From an uncultured Chloroflexota bacterium (lineage in GTDB: Bacteria > Chloroflexota > Limnocylindria > Limnocylindrales > Limnocylindraceae): a DNA stretch of 11,502 nucleotides. Position numbers and translations under genes: made by a program. The DNA is taken from NCBI GenBank assembly GCA_903851225.1, contig CAINNT010000089.1, positions 1 to 11,502 of the forward strand, in the 5' to 3' direction. Shown here in pieces: positions 1 to 6,332 of this stretch. Position 1 is the first letter of the stretch; each line of letters begins with the position of its first letter. The notes under the pieces are model-generated. The model saw only the letters and a program-made list of their open reading frames with translations. It searched no databases and had not been told where the DNA came from.

Positions 1-588
1 CTTTACGCCATCGAGGCGATGCGCGAGAGCCCGCTCCCCGAGCGCATCAGCGATGTTGGTGTGGTGCGCGACCTGATGGTCCACGACATGGACCTCGCCT
101 GTGCCATCGCTGGCAGTTCGCCCCTCTCCGTCACCGCCGTGGCGGGATCGCGACTCATTGAGGGGCGTGAGGATTTCGCCGAGGCCCTCTTCACCTTCAC
201 GGGTGGCACAGTCGCGCGAATTCGCGCCTCATGGCTTGCGCCAGCAAAACGTCGACAGCTGCTCGTCACCACGAGTGCGGGGGCGTACGACGTCAGCCTG
301 CTCCAGCGCACCGTCTCGTTCACCAGTGCCGACCCAAACTCGAGCGCCATGCTCGACGGGTTCGCCCCGGTGCAGCCTGGTCGCACGGCCGACCTGCCGG
401 CTGCGCGACAAGAGCCGCTCGCCCTTGAGTTGCGTGCGTTCCTCGCCGCCGCGCGTGGCGAGGCGAAGCCCGTCGTCAGCATTCACGACGGCGCGCGTGC
501 CGTGATCCTCGCCGACGCCGTTCTGGAATCGGCACGTGGCGGCGGCGCCCCTGTGCGGCCGAACCTCGAGGCCATCGCCGCGGTGTAG
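1..588 (+). CDS. Gfo/Idh/MocA-family oxidoreductase, C-terminal part (partial, runs in from the left edge)
   Basis: The frame is open from base 1, so the start and the N-terminal Rossmann NAD(P)-binding domain lie outside the window; 195 residues and a TAG stop are visible. The stretch VRDLMVHDMDLA near visible residue 22 has the His-Asp pattern found in this family at the start of the C-terminal alpha/beta domain (D-x-x-x-H-D-x-D), where substrate is bound. The rest alternates beta strands (FTGGTVARIRASW, then a sugar-dehydrogenase-like sheet) and ends in a helix with DGARAVILADAVLESAR, the usual family ending. The next two genes are a UDP-sugar 6-dehydrogenase and a WbpD-like acetyltransferase. 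By that context I infer the WbpB/WlbA role, oxidising C3 of a UDP-GlcNAc-uronic acid so that an aminotransferase can act. Family assignment is firm; the exact substrate is inference. Other sugar or inositol dehydrogenases of the family remain possible. Confidence 0.85.
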   Translation, partial: LYAIEAMRESPLPERISDVGVVRDLMVHDMDLACAIAGSSPLSVTAVAGSRLIEGREDFAEALFTFTGGTVARIRASWLAPAKRRQLLVTTSAGAYDVSLLQRTVSFTSADPNSSAMLDGFAPVQPGRTADLPAARQEPLALELRAFLAAARGEAKPVVSIHDGARAVILADAVLESARGGGAPVRPNLEAIAAV

Positions 589-607
589 CATCCCCTCCAA
601 GGGAACT

Positions 608-613
608 AGGAGG
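608..613 (+). promoter_or_regulatory. Shine-Dalgarno AGGAGG of the nucleotide-sugar dehydrogenase
   Basis: A perfect AGGAGG ends 4 nt before the ATG at 618. The same AGGAGG-N4-ATG arrangement precedes the TerC gene (2689-2694) and pntAA (9928-9933, - strand), which supports this spacing as normal for the organism. It fixes the start of the dehydrogenase at 618, even though that gives an unusually long N-terminus. Confidence 0.75.
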
Positions 614-617
614 GCTG

Positions 618-2027
618 ATGAGCGCACGAACCACGGATCCGCTCGGTCGAGCAACGTCCATGCTCGGTGGCTCCTTTACCGCTGAGCCGCACCCGTGCAC
701 CCACGCGGCCCCTGTTGCCGCCAAGCCATGGGTTGGTGCCCCAGGCACCGTAGGTACGATCGCCGTGATCGGCTCCGGCAAGATCGGCCTGCCGCTCGCC
801 CTGCAGTTCGCCTCCCACGGATGGCGCGTGCATGCGGTCGATATCAATCAGGCCCTCGTAGACGTCATCAACTCGGGTGTTGCGCCGTGGGGCGGCGAGC
901 CGAACCTCCCCGAGCTCCTGGCCGAGCACGTGGGATCGGGCCGACTCCGCGCCACCATCGACGGCCCTGCCGCCGTGCGCGACGCCGACGTCGCGCTCGT
1001 CGTTGTGCCCGTACTGGTTCGCGACGATGGGAGCATCGCCGACAAGGCGCTCGTCGGCGCAACCGAAACACTGATCGCCGGTGCACACGACGATTTGCTC
1101 GTCATTCTTGAAACCACCGTGCCGATCGGCACTACGCGCGAACTCGTTGCCACGGTTGCAAAAAAGAGTGGCTCTAAGGTGTTCGGGTGCTTCTCGCCGG
1201 AGCGCGTGCTCACCGGTCAGACGTTCCGCAATCTTGCGGCGTATCCGAAGCTCGTTGGCGGCACCGATGCACCGAGCTTGGCGCGCGCGACCGCCTTCTA
1301 CGAGAGTGTGCTCGACGCGCCAATTGCACAGATGCAGACGCTCGAAGCAGCTGAGATGGCGAAGCTCGCCGAAACTACGTACCGCGACGTGAACATCGCG
1401 CTTGCCAATGAGTTTGCTCGCGTTGCCGATCGACATGGCATCGATCTCTCGGAGGTCATCCGCGCCGCGAACTCCCAGCCGTACTCGCACATTCATGAGC
1501 CGGGGATCGGCGTTGGTGGGCACTGCATTCCGGTCTACCCGCGCATGATTCTCTCGACCGACGGTGACCTTGAGGTCATCAAGACCGCGCGCGCCGTGAA
1601 CGACGGCCAGGTTGAACGCGCCGCCGATGCAATCGTCACAGCCGTCGGGGACCTGAACGGCGCGACGGTCGCGGTGCTCGGACTCACCTATCGCGAAGGG
1701 GTGCGCGAGCTCGCCCATGCACGCGGGCCGCTGATGGCCGATGCGCTGCGCGCACGCGGCGCGTTCGTGCTCGGTCATGATCCGCTTCTCTCGGCCGATG
1801 ATGTTGCGGCGCTCAAGATGTCGCCGTGGGACGGCAAGACACATGCGCAGGTCACCGCTGTCGTGGTTGCCACCGCCGATGCCGCCTATCGCACGATGGA
1901 CTTCGCCACGATCTTCCCAGGGCTGAAGGTGCTGATCGACGGGCGCAATGCTTGCGCTGGAGCAACGCTGCCCGCCGGCGCAAAGCGCATCGGCTTCGGA
2001 CGACCGAATGGCGTGGCGGCACAGTGA
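618..2027 (+). CDS. UDP-sugar 6-dehydrogenase of the WecC/WbpA family (nucleotide sugar dehydrogenase)
   Basis: This cytoplasmic enzyme oxidises C6 of a UDP-hexosamine to the uronic acid, with two NAD+ reduced. The order of domains is canonical. The NAD-binding motif IAVIGSGKIGLPLA starts near residue 50, and ETTVPIGTT and CFSPERVLTG follow. The central helix contains Lys249 in AKLAETTYRD, and the active-site Cys303 sits in GVGGHCIPVYP; Lys and Cys are the known catalytic residues of the family. The C-terminal UDP-binding domain starts at VAVLGLTYREGVRE. The choice among UDP-GlcNAc (WbpA), UDP-ManNAc (WecC) and a related sugar is inferred from neighbours, which favour UDP-GlcNAc. The start at 618 has a strong ribosome binding site. 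It leaves about 48 residues before the Rossmann fold, rich in Pro/Ala/Thr and absent from typical members; the only other in-frame ATG before the fold is at 660. The gene lies 29 bp after the oxidoreductase and its stop overlaps the GTG of the next gene by 4 bp. Confidence 0.92.
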   Translation: MSARTTDPLGRATSMLGGSFTAEPHPCTHAAPVAAKPWVGAPGTVGTIAVIGSGKIGLPLALQFASHGWRVHAVDINQALVDVINSGVAPWGGEPNLPELLAEHVGSGRLRATIDGPAAVRDADVALVVVPVLVRDDGSIADKALVGATETLIAGAHDDLLVILETTVPIGTTRELVATVAKKSGSKVFGCFSPERVLTGQTFRNLAAYPKLVGGTDAPSLARATAFYESVLDAPIAQMQTLEAAEMAKLAETTYRDVNIALANEFARVADRHGIDLSEVIRAANSQPYSHIHEPGIGVGGHCIPVYPRMILSTDGDLEVIKTARAVNDGQVERAADAIVTAVGDLNGATVAVLGLTYREGVRELAHARGPLMADALRARGAFVLGHDPLLSADDVAALKMSPWDGKTHAQVTAVVVATADAAYRTMDFATIFPGLKVLIDGRNACAGATLPAGAKRIGFGRPNGVAAQ

Positions 2028-2626
2028 TCGACGCCACGGCGTTCATCGACCCAACGGCAATCGTCGAAGAGGGCGCCACGATCGGCCCACGCAGCAAGGT
2101 GTGGGGTGGTGCCGTCGTGCGTCGGGGTGCCAAGATCGGTGCCGACTGCATCATTGGCCGCGGCGCATTCATCGATGCCGACGTGGTTCTCGGCGATCGC
2201 TGCAAGGTGCAGAACCTCGCCCTCGTCTATCACGGCGTAACCGCTGGCAACGGCGTCTTCATTGGACCCAACGCAATCCTCACCAACGACCGCTTCCCGC
2301 GCGCCCAGACGCCTGACGGTGGCCTCGCATCGGCCAGCGATTGGGTGGTCAGCCCGATCCAGGTGGGAGATGGCGCCTCGATCGGAGCAGGAGCCGTGAT
2401 CGTGGCTGGAGTCACCCTTGGCGACTACTGCATGATTGGTGCGGGAGGGGTCGCCTCGCGCAACGTTCCAGCGCGAGCCCTCGTGGTCGGCAGCCCTGCC
2501 AAGCGCATCGGCTGGGTTTGCGACTGCGGCAGCCGGCTACCGAGCGAGGGGGCCACGCTCACCTGCACCTCCTGCACACGCGCCTATGCGCTAGATGCAA
2601 CAAACGGTGGTCTCACCCGCGCCTGA
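2024..2626 (+). CDS. Left-handed beta-helix N-acetyltransferase, WbpD/WlbB-like, with C-terminal Cys4 zinc-ribbon-like tail
   Basis: The GTG start overlaps the upstream TGA stop (GTGA, 4 bp), so translation is probably coupled; the product is 200 residues. Hexapeptide repeats run from about residue 6 to 160 (FIDPTAIVEEGATIGPRSKV, then IGADCIIGRGAFIDADVVLG, then IGAGAVIVAGVTLGDYCMIG), which build a left-handed beta helix and usually a trimer. The insert GVFIGPNAILTNDRFPRA is typical of the WlbB/WbpD group, which acetylates the 3-amino group of UDP-2-acetamido-3-amino-2,3-dideoxy-D-glucuronate with acetyl-CoA. The family ending GSPAKRIGWVC is followed by Cys166-x-Cys168 and Cys181-x2-Cys184, a likely zinc-ribbon-like tail that is not part of the minimal fold. 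The enzyme class is clear. The precise acceptor sugar is inferred from the two upstream dehydrogenases. A PglD- or NeuD-type acetyltransferase is less likely. Confidence 0.88.
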   Translation: MIDATAFIDPTAIVEEGATIGPRSKVWGGAVVRRGAKIGADCIIGRGAFIDADVVLGDRCKVQNLALVYHGVTAGNGVFIGPNAILTNDRFPRAQTPDGGLASASDWVVSPIQVGDGASIGAGAVIVAGVTLGDYCMIGAGGVASRNVPARALVVGSPAKRIGWVCDCGSRLPSEGATLTCTSCTRAYALDATNGGLTRA

Positions 2627-2655
2627 TCGAACGCGCTCCCGCTATCCCCCTCCGC

Positions 2656-2661
2656 TACCAT
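2656..2661 (+). promoter_or_regulatory. Possible -10 element (TACCAT) of the TerC gene
   Basis: TACCAT fits the TAnnnT pattern of a sigma-70-type -10 box and lies 37 nt before the TerC ATG, in the only gap of this part of the + strand. No convincing -35 box is seen about 17 nt further upstream, so this is a weak call. The 72-bp gap is too short to hold a yybP-ykoY manganese riboswitch, which precedes some alx/terC-type genes. Confidence 0.22.
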
Positions 2662-2698
2662 TGATCCAACGCCATTCGGCGAGCAGCTAGGAGGATCC

Positions 2699-3673
2699 AT
2701 GGGCGGCAACGAGCTCTTCTCGCCACTTGGCATCGGCTTCGGTGTCTTCCTCATCGCCGCGCTCGCCATCGACTTCGGCCTCCTGCGCAAGAACGGCACC
2801 CACGTTGTCCCGGTCAAAGAAGCGGCGGCCTGGACCCTGGTCTGGATCGTGCTTGCCATCATCTTCGGGATCGCCATGCAGTTCTACTGGGGTGATGGAA
2901 CGAAGACGACCGAGTACTTCGTCGGTTATCTCGTTGAGAAGTCGCTCTCCGTCGACAACATCTTTGTCTTCACCCTGATCTTTGCTGCGCTGAAGACTCC
3001 GAAGAAGCTGCAGCAGCTCGCGCTGATGTGGGGCATTCTGCTCGCGCTCCTGTTGCGCGGCATCATGATCTTGATCGGCGCCGCGCTGATCGAGCGCTTC
3101 GAGTGGATCATCTGGTTCTTCGGGGCGTTCCTTCTCTTCACCGGCGTACAGATGCTGCGAGGAGGTGGTCACGCCAATGAGAACGAGCCGTCGGCGATCA
3201 AGCTAGCGCGGCGCTTTATTCACGTGAACAACGACTACAACGAAGAGCGCTTCTGGGTCATGAAGGCAGGGAAACGAGTCTTCACGCCGATCTTCCTGAC
3301 CATTGCGGTGATTGGCATCATCGACCTAGTCTTCGCAGTCGACAGCATCCCAGCCATCTTTGGCATCACGCTGGATCCGTTTATCGTCTTCACCTCGAAC
3401 GCATTCGCCATTCTCGGCCTACGCAACCTGTACTTCTTGCTCGCCGACGCCAAAGACCGCTTCCACTACCTGAGCGCGGGCCTAGCCTTTGTGTTGATGT
3501 GGATCGGCGTGAAGATGATCCTGCCGGCCATCAATCACGACTGGAAGGTTCCGCCGCTCGTGAGCTTGGTGATTGTGCTTTCGATCTTGACGATCTCGAT
3601 CGTGGCTTCTCTCATGCGCACGAAGCGAGTTGCGCGCAAGGCTGCTCGACCCGCGCGATCACGTACGCGCTAG
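2699..3673 (+). CDS. TerC/Alx-family integral membrane protein (metal ion homeostasis)
   Basis: The product is a polytopic inner-membrane protein of 324 residues with about eight or nine hydrophobic segments between residues 10 and 305 and a strongly basic C-terminal tail (KRVARKAARPARSRTR). The two hallmark TerC motifs are present: EKSLSVDNIFVF at 80-91, and DLVFAVDSIPAIF at 209-221 followed by SNAFAILGLRNLYF. The membrane-embedded acidic residues Glu80, Asp86, Asp209 and Asp215 are the candidate metal ligands. E. coli Alx and related proteins are linked to manganese export and pH-responsive metal homeostasis; a metal-export role here is by family. Length and order match Alx-type members (about 320 residues). 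The start has AGGAGG 4 nt upstream. The gene is separated from the sugar operon by 72 bp and is followed by a hairpin, so it may be transcribed alone. The real substrate cannot be read from sequence. Confidence 0.93.
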   Translation: MGGNELFSPLGIGFGVFLIAALAIDFGLLRKNGTHVVPVKEAAAWTLVWIVLAIIFGIAMQFYWGDGTKTTEYFVGYLVEKSLSVDNIFVFTLIFAALKTPKKLQQLALMWGILLALLLRGIMILIGAALIERFEWIIWFFGAFLLFTGVQMLRGGGHANENEPSAIKLARRFIHVNNDYNEERFWVMKAGKRVFTPIFLTIAVIGIIDLVFAVDSIPAIFGITLDPFIVFTSNAFAILGLRNLYFLLADAKDRFHYLSAGLAFVLMWIGVKMILPAINHDWKVPPLVSLVIVLSILTISIVASLMRTKRVARKAARPARSRTR

Positions 3674-3681
3674 GCGCAACA

Positions 3682-3712
3682 ACGCCGCTGGCAGGAGGAC
3701 TACCAGCGGCGT
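3682..3712. terminator. Hairpin between convergent genes, probable bidirectional terminator
   Basis: ACGCCGCTGG (3682-3691) and CCAGCGGCGT (3703-3712) form a perfect 10-bp GC-rich stem with an 11-nt loop. It lies 8 bp after the TerC stop and 23 bp before the stop of the convergent DUF5666 gene. Neither side has a long T-run; on the - strand the stem is followed by a short TTGTTG. Position and perfect pairing support a terminator or a transcript-end stabilising hairpin serving both genes. Confidence 0.6.
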
Positions 3713-3735
3713 CGCGCGAGTTCTTGGTGCGGCGG

Positions 3736-4488
3736 TTACTTGACGATCAGCACCGACTTGGCGGCGGTTGATTCGCGTCCAAGATCGACCACAACACTGT
3801 CACCGATCGTGATGTCGGTGTTCGTTGCGGTTGCGATCTTGCTGATCGCGGTTGTTGCCCCGATCGTCACGGTGAGCGACTTCACGCCGTCGCGCGTTGC
3901 CATCTCGACGGTGAGCGTGTTGCCATCAACCGCGGTGACCTTGGCAGGTCGACCGAGGTGAACGTGCGCATCGGTGAGCCCGTTCTCGAGCACGGCGATT
4001 CCCACAGCTTCGATTGCCGTGGTGCCCTCTGGCCGAGCGGCCTGAACCAGAACATACGAACCAACGGTCACGTCGGCGGCGGCGCCGGCCGACTTGGCGA
4101 AGTACTGGCTCGAGCTATCGAGCGTCACCGTGGTCGTTGTTCCATCGGCGAGGGTGATCGAGAGCTCGGTTGAGCTCACGCTCGTCACGCTCCCGGTGAA
4201 ATCTGCCTCGGCTCGTGGTCCGTTGGGGCCACGATGATGGTCACCGTGTCGGCCGCCCTCCATCTCCATGCGGGCTTCCAACCCTGGGCCTGGGTGCCGG
4301 CCATCTCGACCCTCAGGGCCGCCGTGTGCGAGTGCCGACCCAGCGAGCGCGCCGACGGCCACAAGCGCCACCGCGCCAAGGATCGTTGGGAGGTTGTTGC
4401 GAATGGCGCCGAAGCGCGAGGGTGCGATCACCTGTTTCGTGTTCGGTGCCGACTTCTCCGTCGGAGCGAGCTTTGCCGTGCGTGCCAT
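3736..4488 (-). CDS. Membrane-anchored protein with His/Gly/Arg-rich linker and two DUF5666-like beta modules
   Basis: The product is 250 residues. A basic cytoplasmic N-terminus of about 32 residues is followed by one hydrophobic segment (33-54, ending in SALA), either an uncleaved anchor or a signal peptide. Next comes a linker of about 40 residues (55-93) rich in Gly, Arg and His (His55, 64, 81, 84, 85). The remainder is two beta-rich repeats. The first (about 98-165) has GSVTSVSSTELSITLADGTT and VGSYVLVQA; the second (about 182-250) has AKVTAVDGNTLTVEM and IGDSVVVDL. This pattern, a 'V-T-x-V-x-x-x-x-L-T' strand pair ending in 'vGd-V-V', is that of DUF5666, an extracytoplasmic domain of unknown function. 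The start at 4488 was chosen because AGGAG lies 6 nt upstream; the longer frame back to 4599 lacks such a site and would overlap the divergent gene. Function is unknown. The His-rich linker could bind metal, which is a guess. Confidence 0.75.
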   Translation of the reverse strand: MARTAKLAPTEKSAPNTKQVIAPSRFGAIRNNLPTILGAVALVAVGALAGSALAHGGPEGRDGRHPGPGLEARMEMEGGRHGDHHRGPNGPRAEADFTGSVTSVSSTELSITLADGTTTTVTLDSSSQYFAKSAGAAADVTVGSYVLVQAARPEGTTAIEAVGIAVLENGLTDAHVHLGRPAKVTAVDGNTLTVEMATRDGVKSLTVTIGATTAISKIATATNTDITIGDSVVVDLGRESTAAKSVLIVK

Positions 4489-4573
4489 GCGTGGCTCCTT
4501 CCTCTTTCGCGAGGGCATCTGCCTCGTTCCCCCGTATCGTGCGCCTCGCACGTTAGCCCACTCTTTGTTGAAG
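4489..4573. promoter_or_regulatory. 85-bp divergent intergenic region
   Basis: This gap separates the start of the DUF5666 gene (- strand) from the start of the carboxypeptidase (+ strand), so it must hold both promoters. On the - strand it contains AGGAG at 4495-4499, which sets the DUF5666 start. I see no pair of -35/-10 boxes that I would defend on either strand and no operator-like palindrome. Confidence 0.4.
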
Positions 4574-5602
4574 ATGAGAATGCGCCAAACTACCGCCATG
4601 GACCACGGTCAGCGACCTCGTCACCTAGGGCGAATCGTGCCCCTTCTCGCCCTCATCCTGGGGGCATCGGCTCTGGGGGCCGCCCTGCCTGGGGGTGGGG
4701 TGGCGGCACTTGGGATTGCCCCGAGCAGCGTCTCTGTCCCCCCGATTACTGCCTGTTCAGAGATCAACAAGCGCCGGATCATCATCACGCGCACGTCGAT
4801 CGGCATTCAGGGGGCGGTCACAACCAAGAACTGGCGCAACACCCAGTGGGCGACCTCACTGCTCGACCCGATGTATCGACTCTCGTCGAGCTACAGGCCG
4901 ACCAATCTTGTCGCCATCACCTGGCGCGGCGTGATCAGCCCGAAGGGCGGCTATCTCCTGAAACGCGAGGCAGCCGAGGCGCTCAGTGCCATGTTTGCCG
5001 AGGCCAAACTGAGCAACATCCAGTTGAAGATCCTCTCGGCGTACCGCTCCTATTCGACGCAGGTGCGAGTCTTCGCTGGTTGGGTAGCGAAGTCTGGACT
5101 GCAACAGGCTCGCAAGTACAGCGCCGTGCCCGGCCACTCCGAGCACCAACTCGGCACGACCGTCGACCTTGGGAGCCTTACCGGCGTTGCGTGGAGCAAC
5201 CCCAAGTTCCCCACATCGCCGACCGCACTCTGGCTCGAAGCGAATGCGTACAAATTCGGATTCATTCGCTCGTATCCCGCAGGTGCAGCAAACATTGCGT
5301 TGAGTTGCTATGGCGCGGAGGCGTGGCACTGGCGCTTTGTGGGCAAGGGCCTCGCCTATGAGATCGTGTGCAGCGCGCAGGTACCGCGCATCTTCTTGTG
5401 GAACCGCCAGAACGGCGCGGAGCGAGTGATTGCACCCAGCTGCGATCTGCTCACGCCACCGGAAGGCTACGTGCTGCCAAGTCCAAGCCCCACACCACCG
5501 GCGAGTGAGACACCAAGTGAGACACCAAGCGATTCGCCGTCTGCACCGCCGACGGAAAGTCCAAGCGAATCCCCTACTGAGACGCCGGTAACTCCTCCGT
5601 AG
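4574..5602 (+). CDS. Secreted or anchored D-alanyl-D-alanine carboxypeptidase, M15B (VanY) family
   Basis: This zinc peptidase removes the terminal D-Ala of peptidoglycan stem peptides outside the membrane. A basic N-terminus and a hydrophobic stretch (RIVPLLALILGASALGAAL) form a signal peptide or anchor. The catalytic domain runs from about residue 110 to 265. It includes KILSAYRSYSTQ and the core PGHSEHQLGTTVDLG, with His191 and Asp198 as predicted zinc ligands. EAWHWRFVG supplies the general base Glu249 and the third ligand His252. A C-terminal tail of about 40 residues is almost only Pro, Ser, Thr and Glu, and includes a tandem Ser-Glu-Thr-Pro repeat. Such tails usually span or attach to the cell wall. 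In-frame starts at 4574, 4580 and 4598 are all possible; none has a good ribosome binding site, and 4598 gives the more usual signal peptide. The gene is not obviously in an operon. Its 3' end overlaps the convergent gene by 29 bp. Confidence 0.88.
   Translation: MRMRQTTAMDHGQRPRHLGRIVPLLALILGASALGAALPGGGVAALGIAPSSVSVPPITACSEINKRRIIITRTSIGIQGAVTTKNWRNTQWATSLLDPMYRLSSSYRPTNLVAITWRGVISPKGGYLLKREAAEALSAMFAEAKLSNIQLKILSAYRSYSTQVRVFAGWVAKSGLQQARKYSAVPGHSEHQLGTTVDLGSLTGVAWSNPKFPTSPTALWLEANAYKFGFIRSYPAGAANIALSCYGAEAWHWRFVGKGLAYEIVCSAQVPRIFLWNRQNGAERVIAPSCDLLTPPEGYVLPSPSPTPPASETPSETPSDSPSAPPTESPSESPTETPVTPP
5504..5527 (+). repeat. 12-bp tandem repeat, two perfect copies, in the carboxypeptidase tail
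   Basis: AGTGAGACACCA occurs twice back to back and encodes Ser-Glu-Thr-Pro twice. A degenerate third unit follows, encoding Ser-Asp-Ser-Pro. Such in-frame repeats can expand or contract and change the length of the wall-spanning tail without breaking the frame. Confidence 0.8.
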
Positions 5603-6332
5603 GGCCTTGCCCTCGTCGATAGGCGAGCACGGCCACGAGCACCGCAACTAGAAGCACCGGCATCGTCGACGTCGGGAAGAGCGTTCGCACCACGGCGACT
5701 GGTGTGTGAATGGCAACCGGTAGAAGTAGGCCTCGGCCAATCATGCGTGCGCCGCCACCACGAACCACAGCCCGCACCACGAAGGCTGTCAGGAGCGCAT
5801 GGAGCACAAGCATGAGCCCTCCCTGCACCACTAGGAGCGCACCGGAGAGGAGCGTTTGACTCGCAAGGAAGACCGCAACTGCGTTCACCCTTTCGGTCAC
5901 ATCGGCGTCGAGGCCCGCGAAGATACTGCCATCCCTGATGCCACCAAGAATGATCACAGCGGAGAGCGTGGGGATGAGCGAGCTGGTCAGCAGGTCAATG
6001 GCGCCATGCCCAAGTCCAAACGCTGCACGTGGACGCTCATCGCGCACGCCTCGAGCGGCGGTTGAGAGGATGATTGCGCGACTCGCCTCTTGCAACGGAG
6101 CGCTGGTGAACGCACCGAGCAGTGGCCCGAACAAAAAGAGCGTCACAACCTGCGCGGTCTGGCTCAGGACAAACGAGACACCGCCGAGTGCCCATGCATT
6201 CAATGATCGCGCCCACGTTGCAGCGGCGATTGCACTCGCAACGATGACTGCGCCAATGCCGATGAGGGCAAACGTGAAGGCGAACGAGGCGGCCTCAAGC
6301 GCCTCACTCGATGGAAGGTCGACGGTGATCAC
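5574..6332 (-). CDS. Multi-pass membrane protein, YhfC-like putative intramembrane metalloprotease
   Basis: The product has 252 residues, largely hydrophobic, with about six or seven membrane segments. Two short motifs stand out: QEASR (residues 81-85) and FGLGHGAIDLL (105-115). The YhfC family (formerly DUF2324, putative membrane peptidases) has an EExxR motif followed about 20-25 residues later by GxGHGxxE. Here Glu82, Arg85 and His109 match, but the first Glu is Gln81 and the last Glu is Asp113, so activity is uncertain. The GTG start overlaps the TGA of the SdpI-like gene by 4 bp (GTGA), which indicates translational coupling and a shared transcript. The 3' end overlaps the convergent carboxypeptidase by 29 bp. 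Substrate is unknown. The family call rests on these two motifs and the topology, so a different small polytopic family cannot be excluded. Confidence 0.62.
   Translation of the reverse strand: MITVDLPSSEALEAASFAFTFALIGIGAVIVASAIAAATWARSLNAWALGGVSFVLSQTAQVVTLFLFGPLLGAFTSAPLQEASRAIILSTAARGVRDERPRAAFGLGHGAIDLLTSSLIPTLSAVIILGGIRDGSIFAGLDADVTERVNAVAVFLASQTLLSGALLVVQGGLMLVLHALLTAFVVRAVVRGGGARMIGRGLLLPVAIHTPVAVVRTLFPTSTMPVLLVAVLVAVLAYRRGQGPTEELPASQ

Noticed and set aside
606..1844. A 412-codon open frame on the - strand opposite the UDP-sugar dehydrogenase
   Set aside because: It is antisense to a gene with clear catalytic motifs. Its product is Arg/His/Gly-rich without family features, as expected for a shadow frame in high-GC DNA.
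2627..2698. A manganese riboswitch (yybP-ykoY type) upstream of the TerC gene
   Set aside because: The gap is only 72 bp, shorter than the aptamer plus an expression platform, and I see no matching helices.
4268..4573. A longer N-terminus for the carboxypeptidase, starting at 4268
   Set aside because: It would run antisense through the DUF5666 gene's start and would bury the signal peptide about 100 residues inside the protein.
4234..5361. A 375-codon open frame on the + strand running through the divergent intergenic region and the carboxypeptidase
   Set aside because: It spans the end of one gene and most of another in the wrong frame, with low-complexity Arg/Pro/Gly composition and no motifs.
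4856..5647. A 263-codon - strand open frame opposite the carboxypeptidase
   Set aside because: It is a shadow of the VanY-type gene, which has all its zinc-binding residues; the antisense product is Arg/Ala-rich and unrecognisable.
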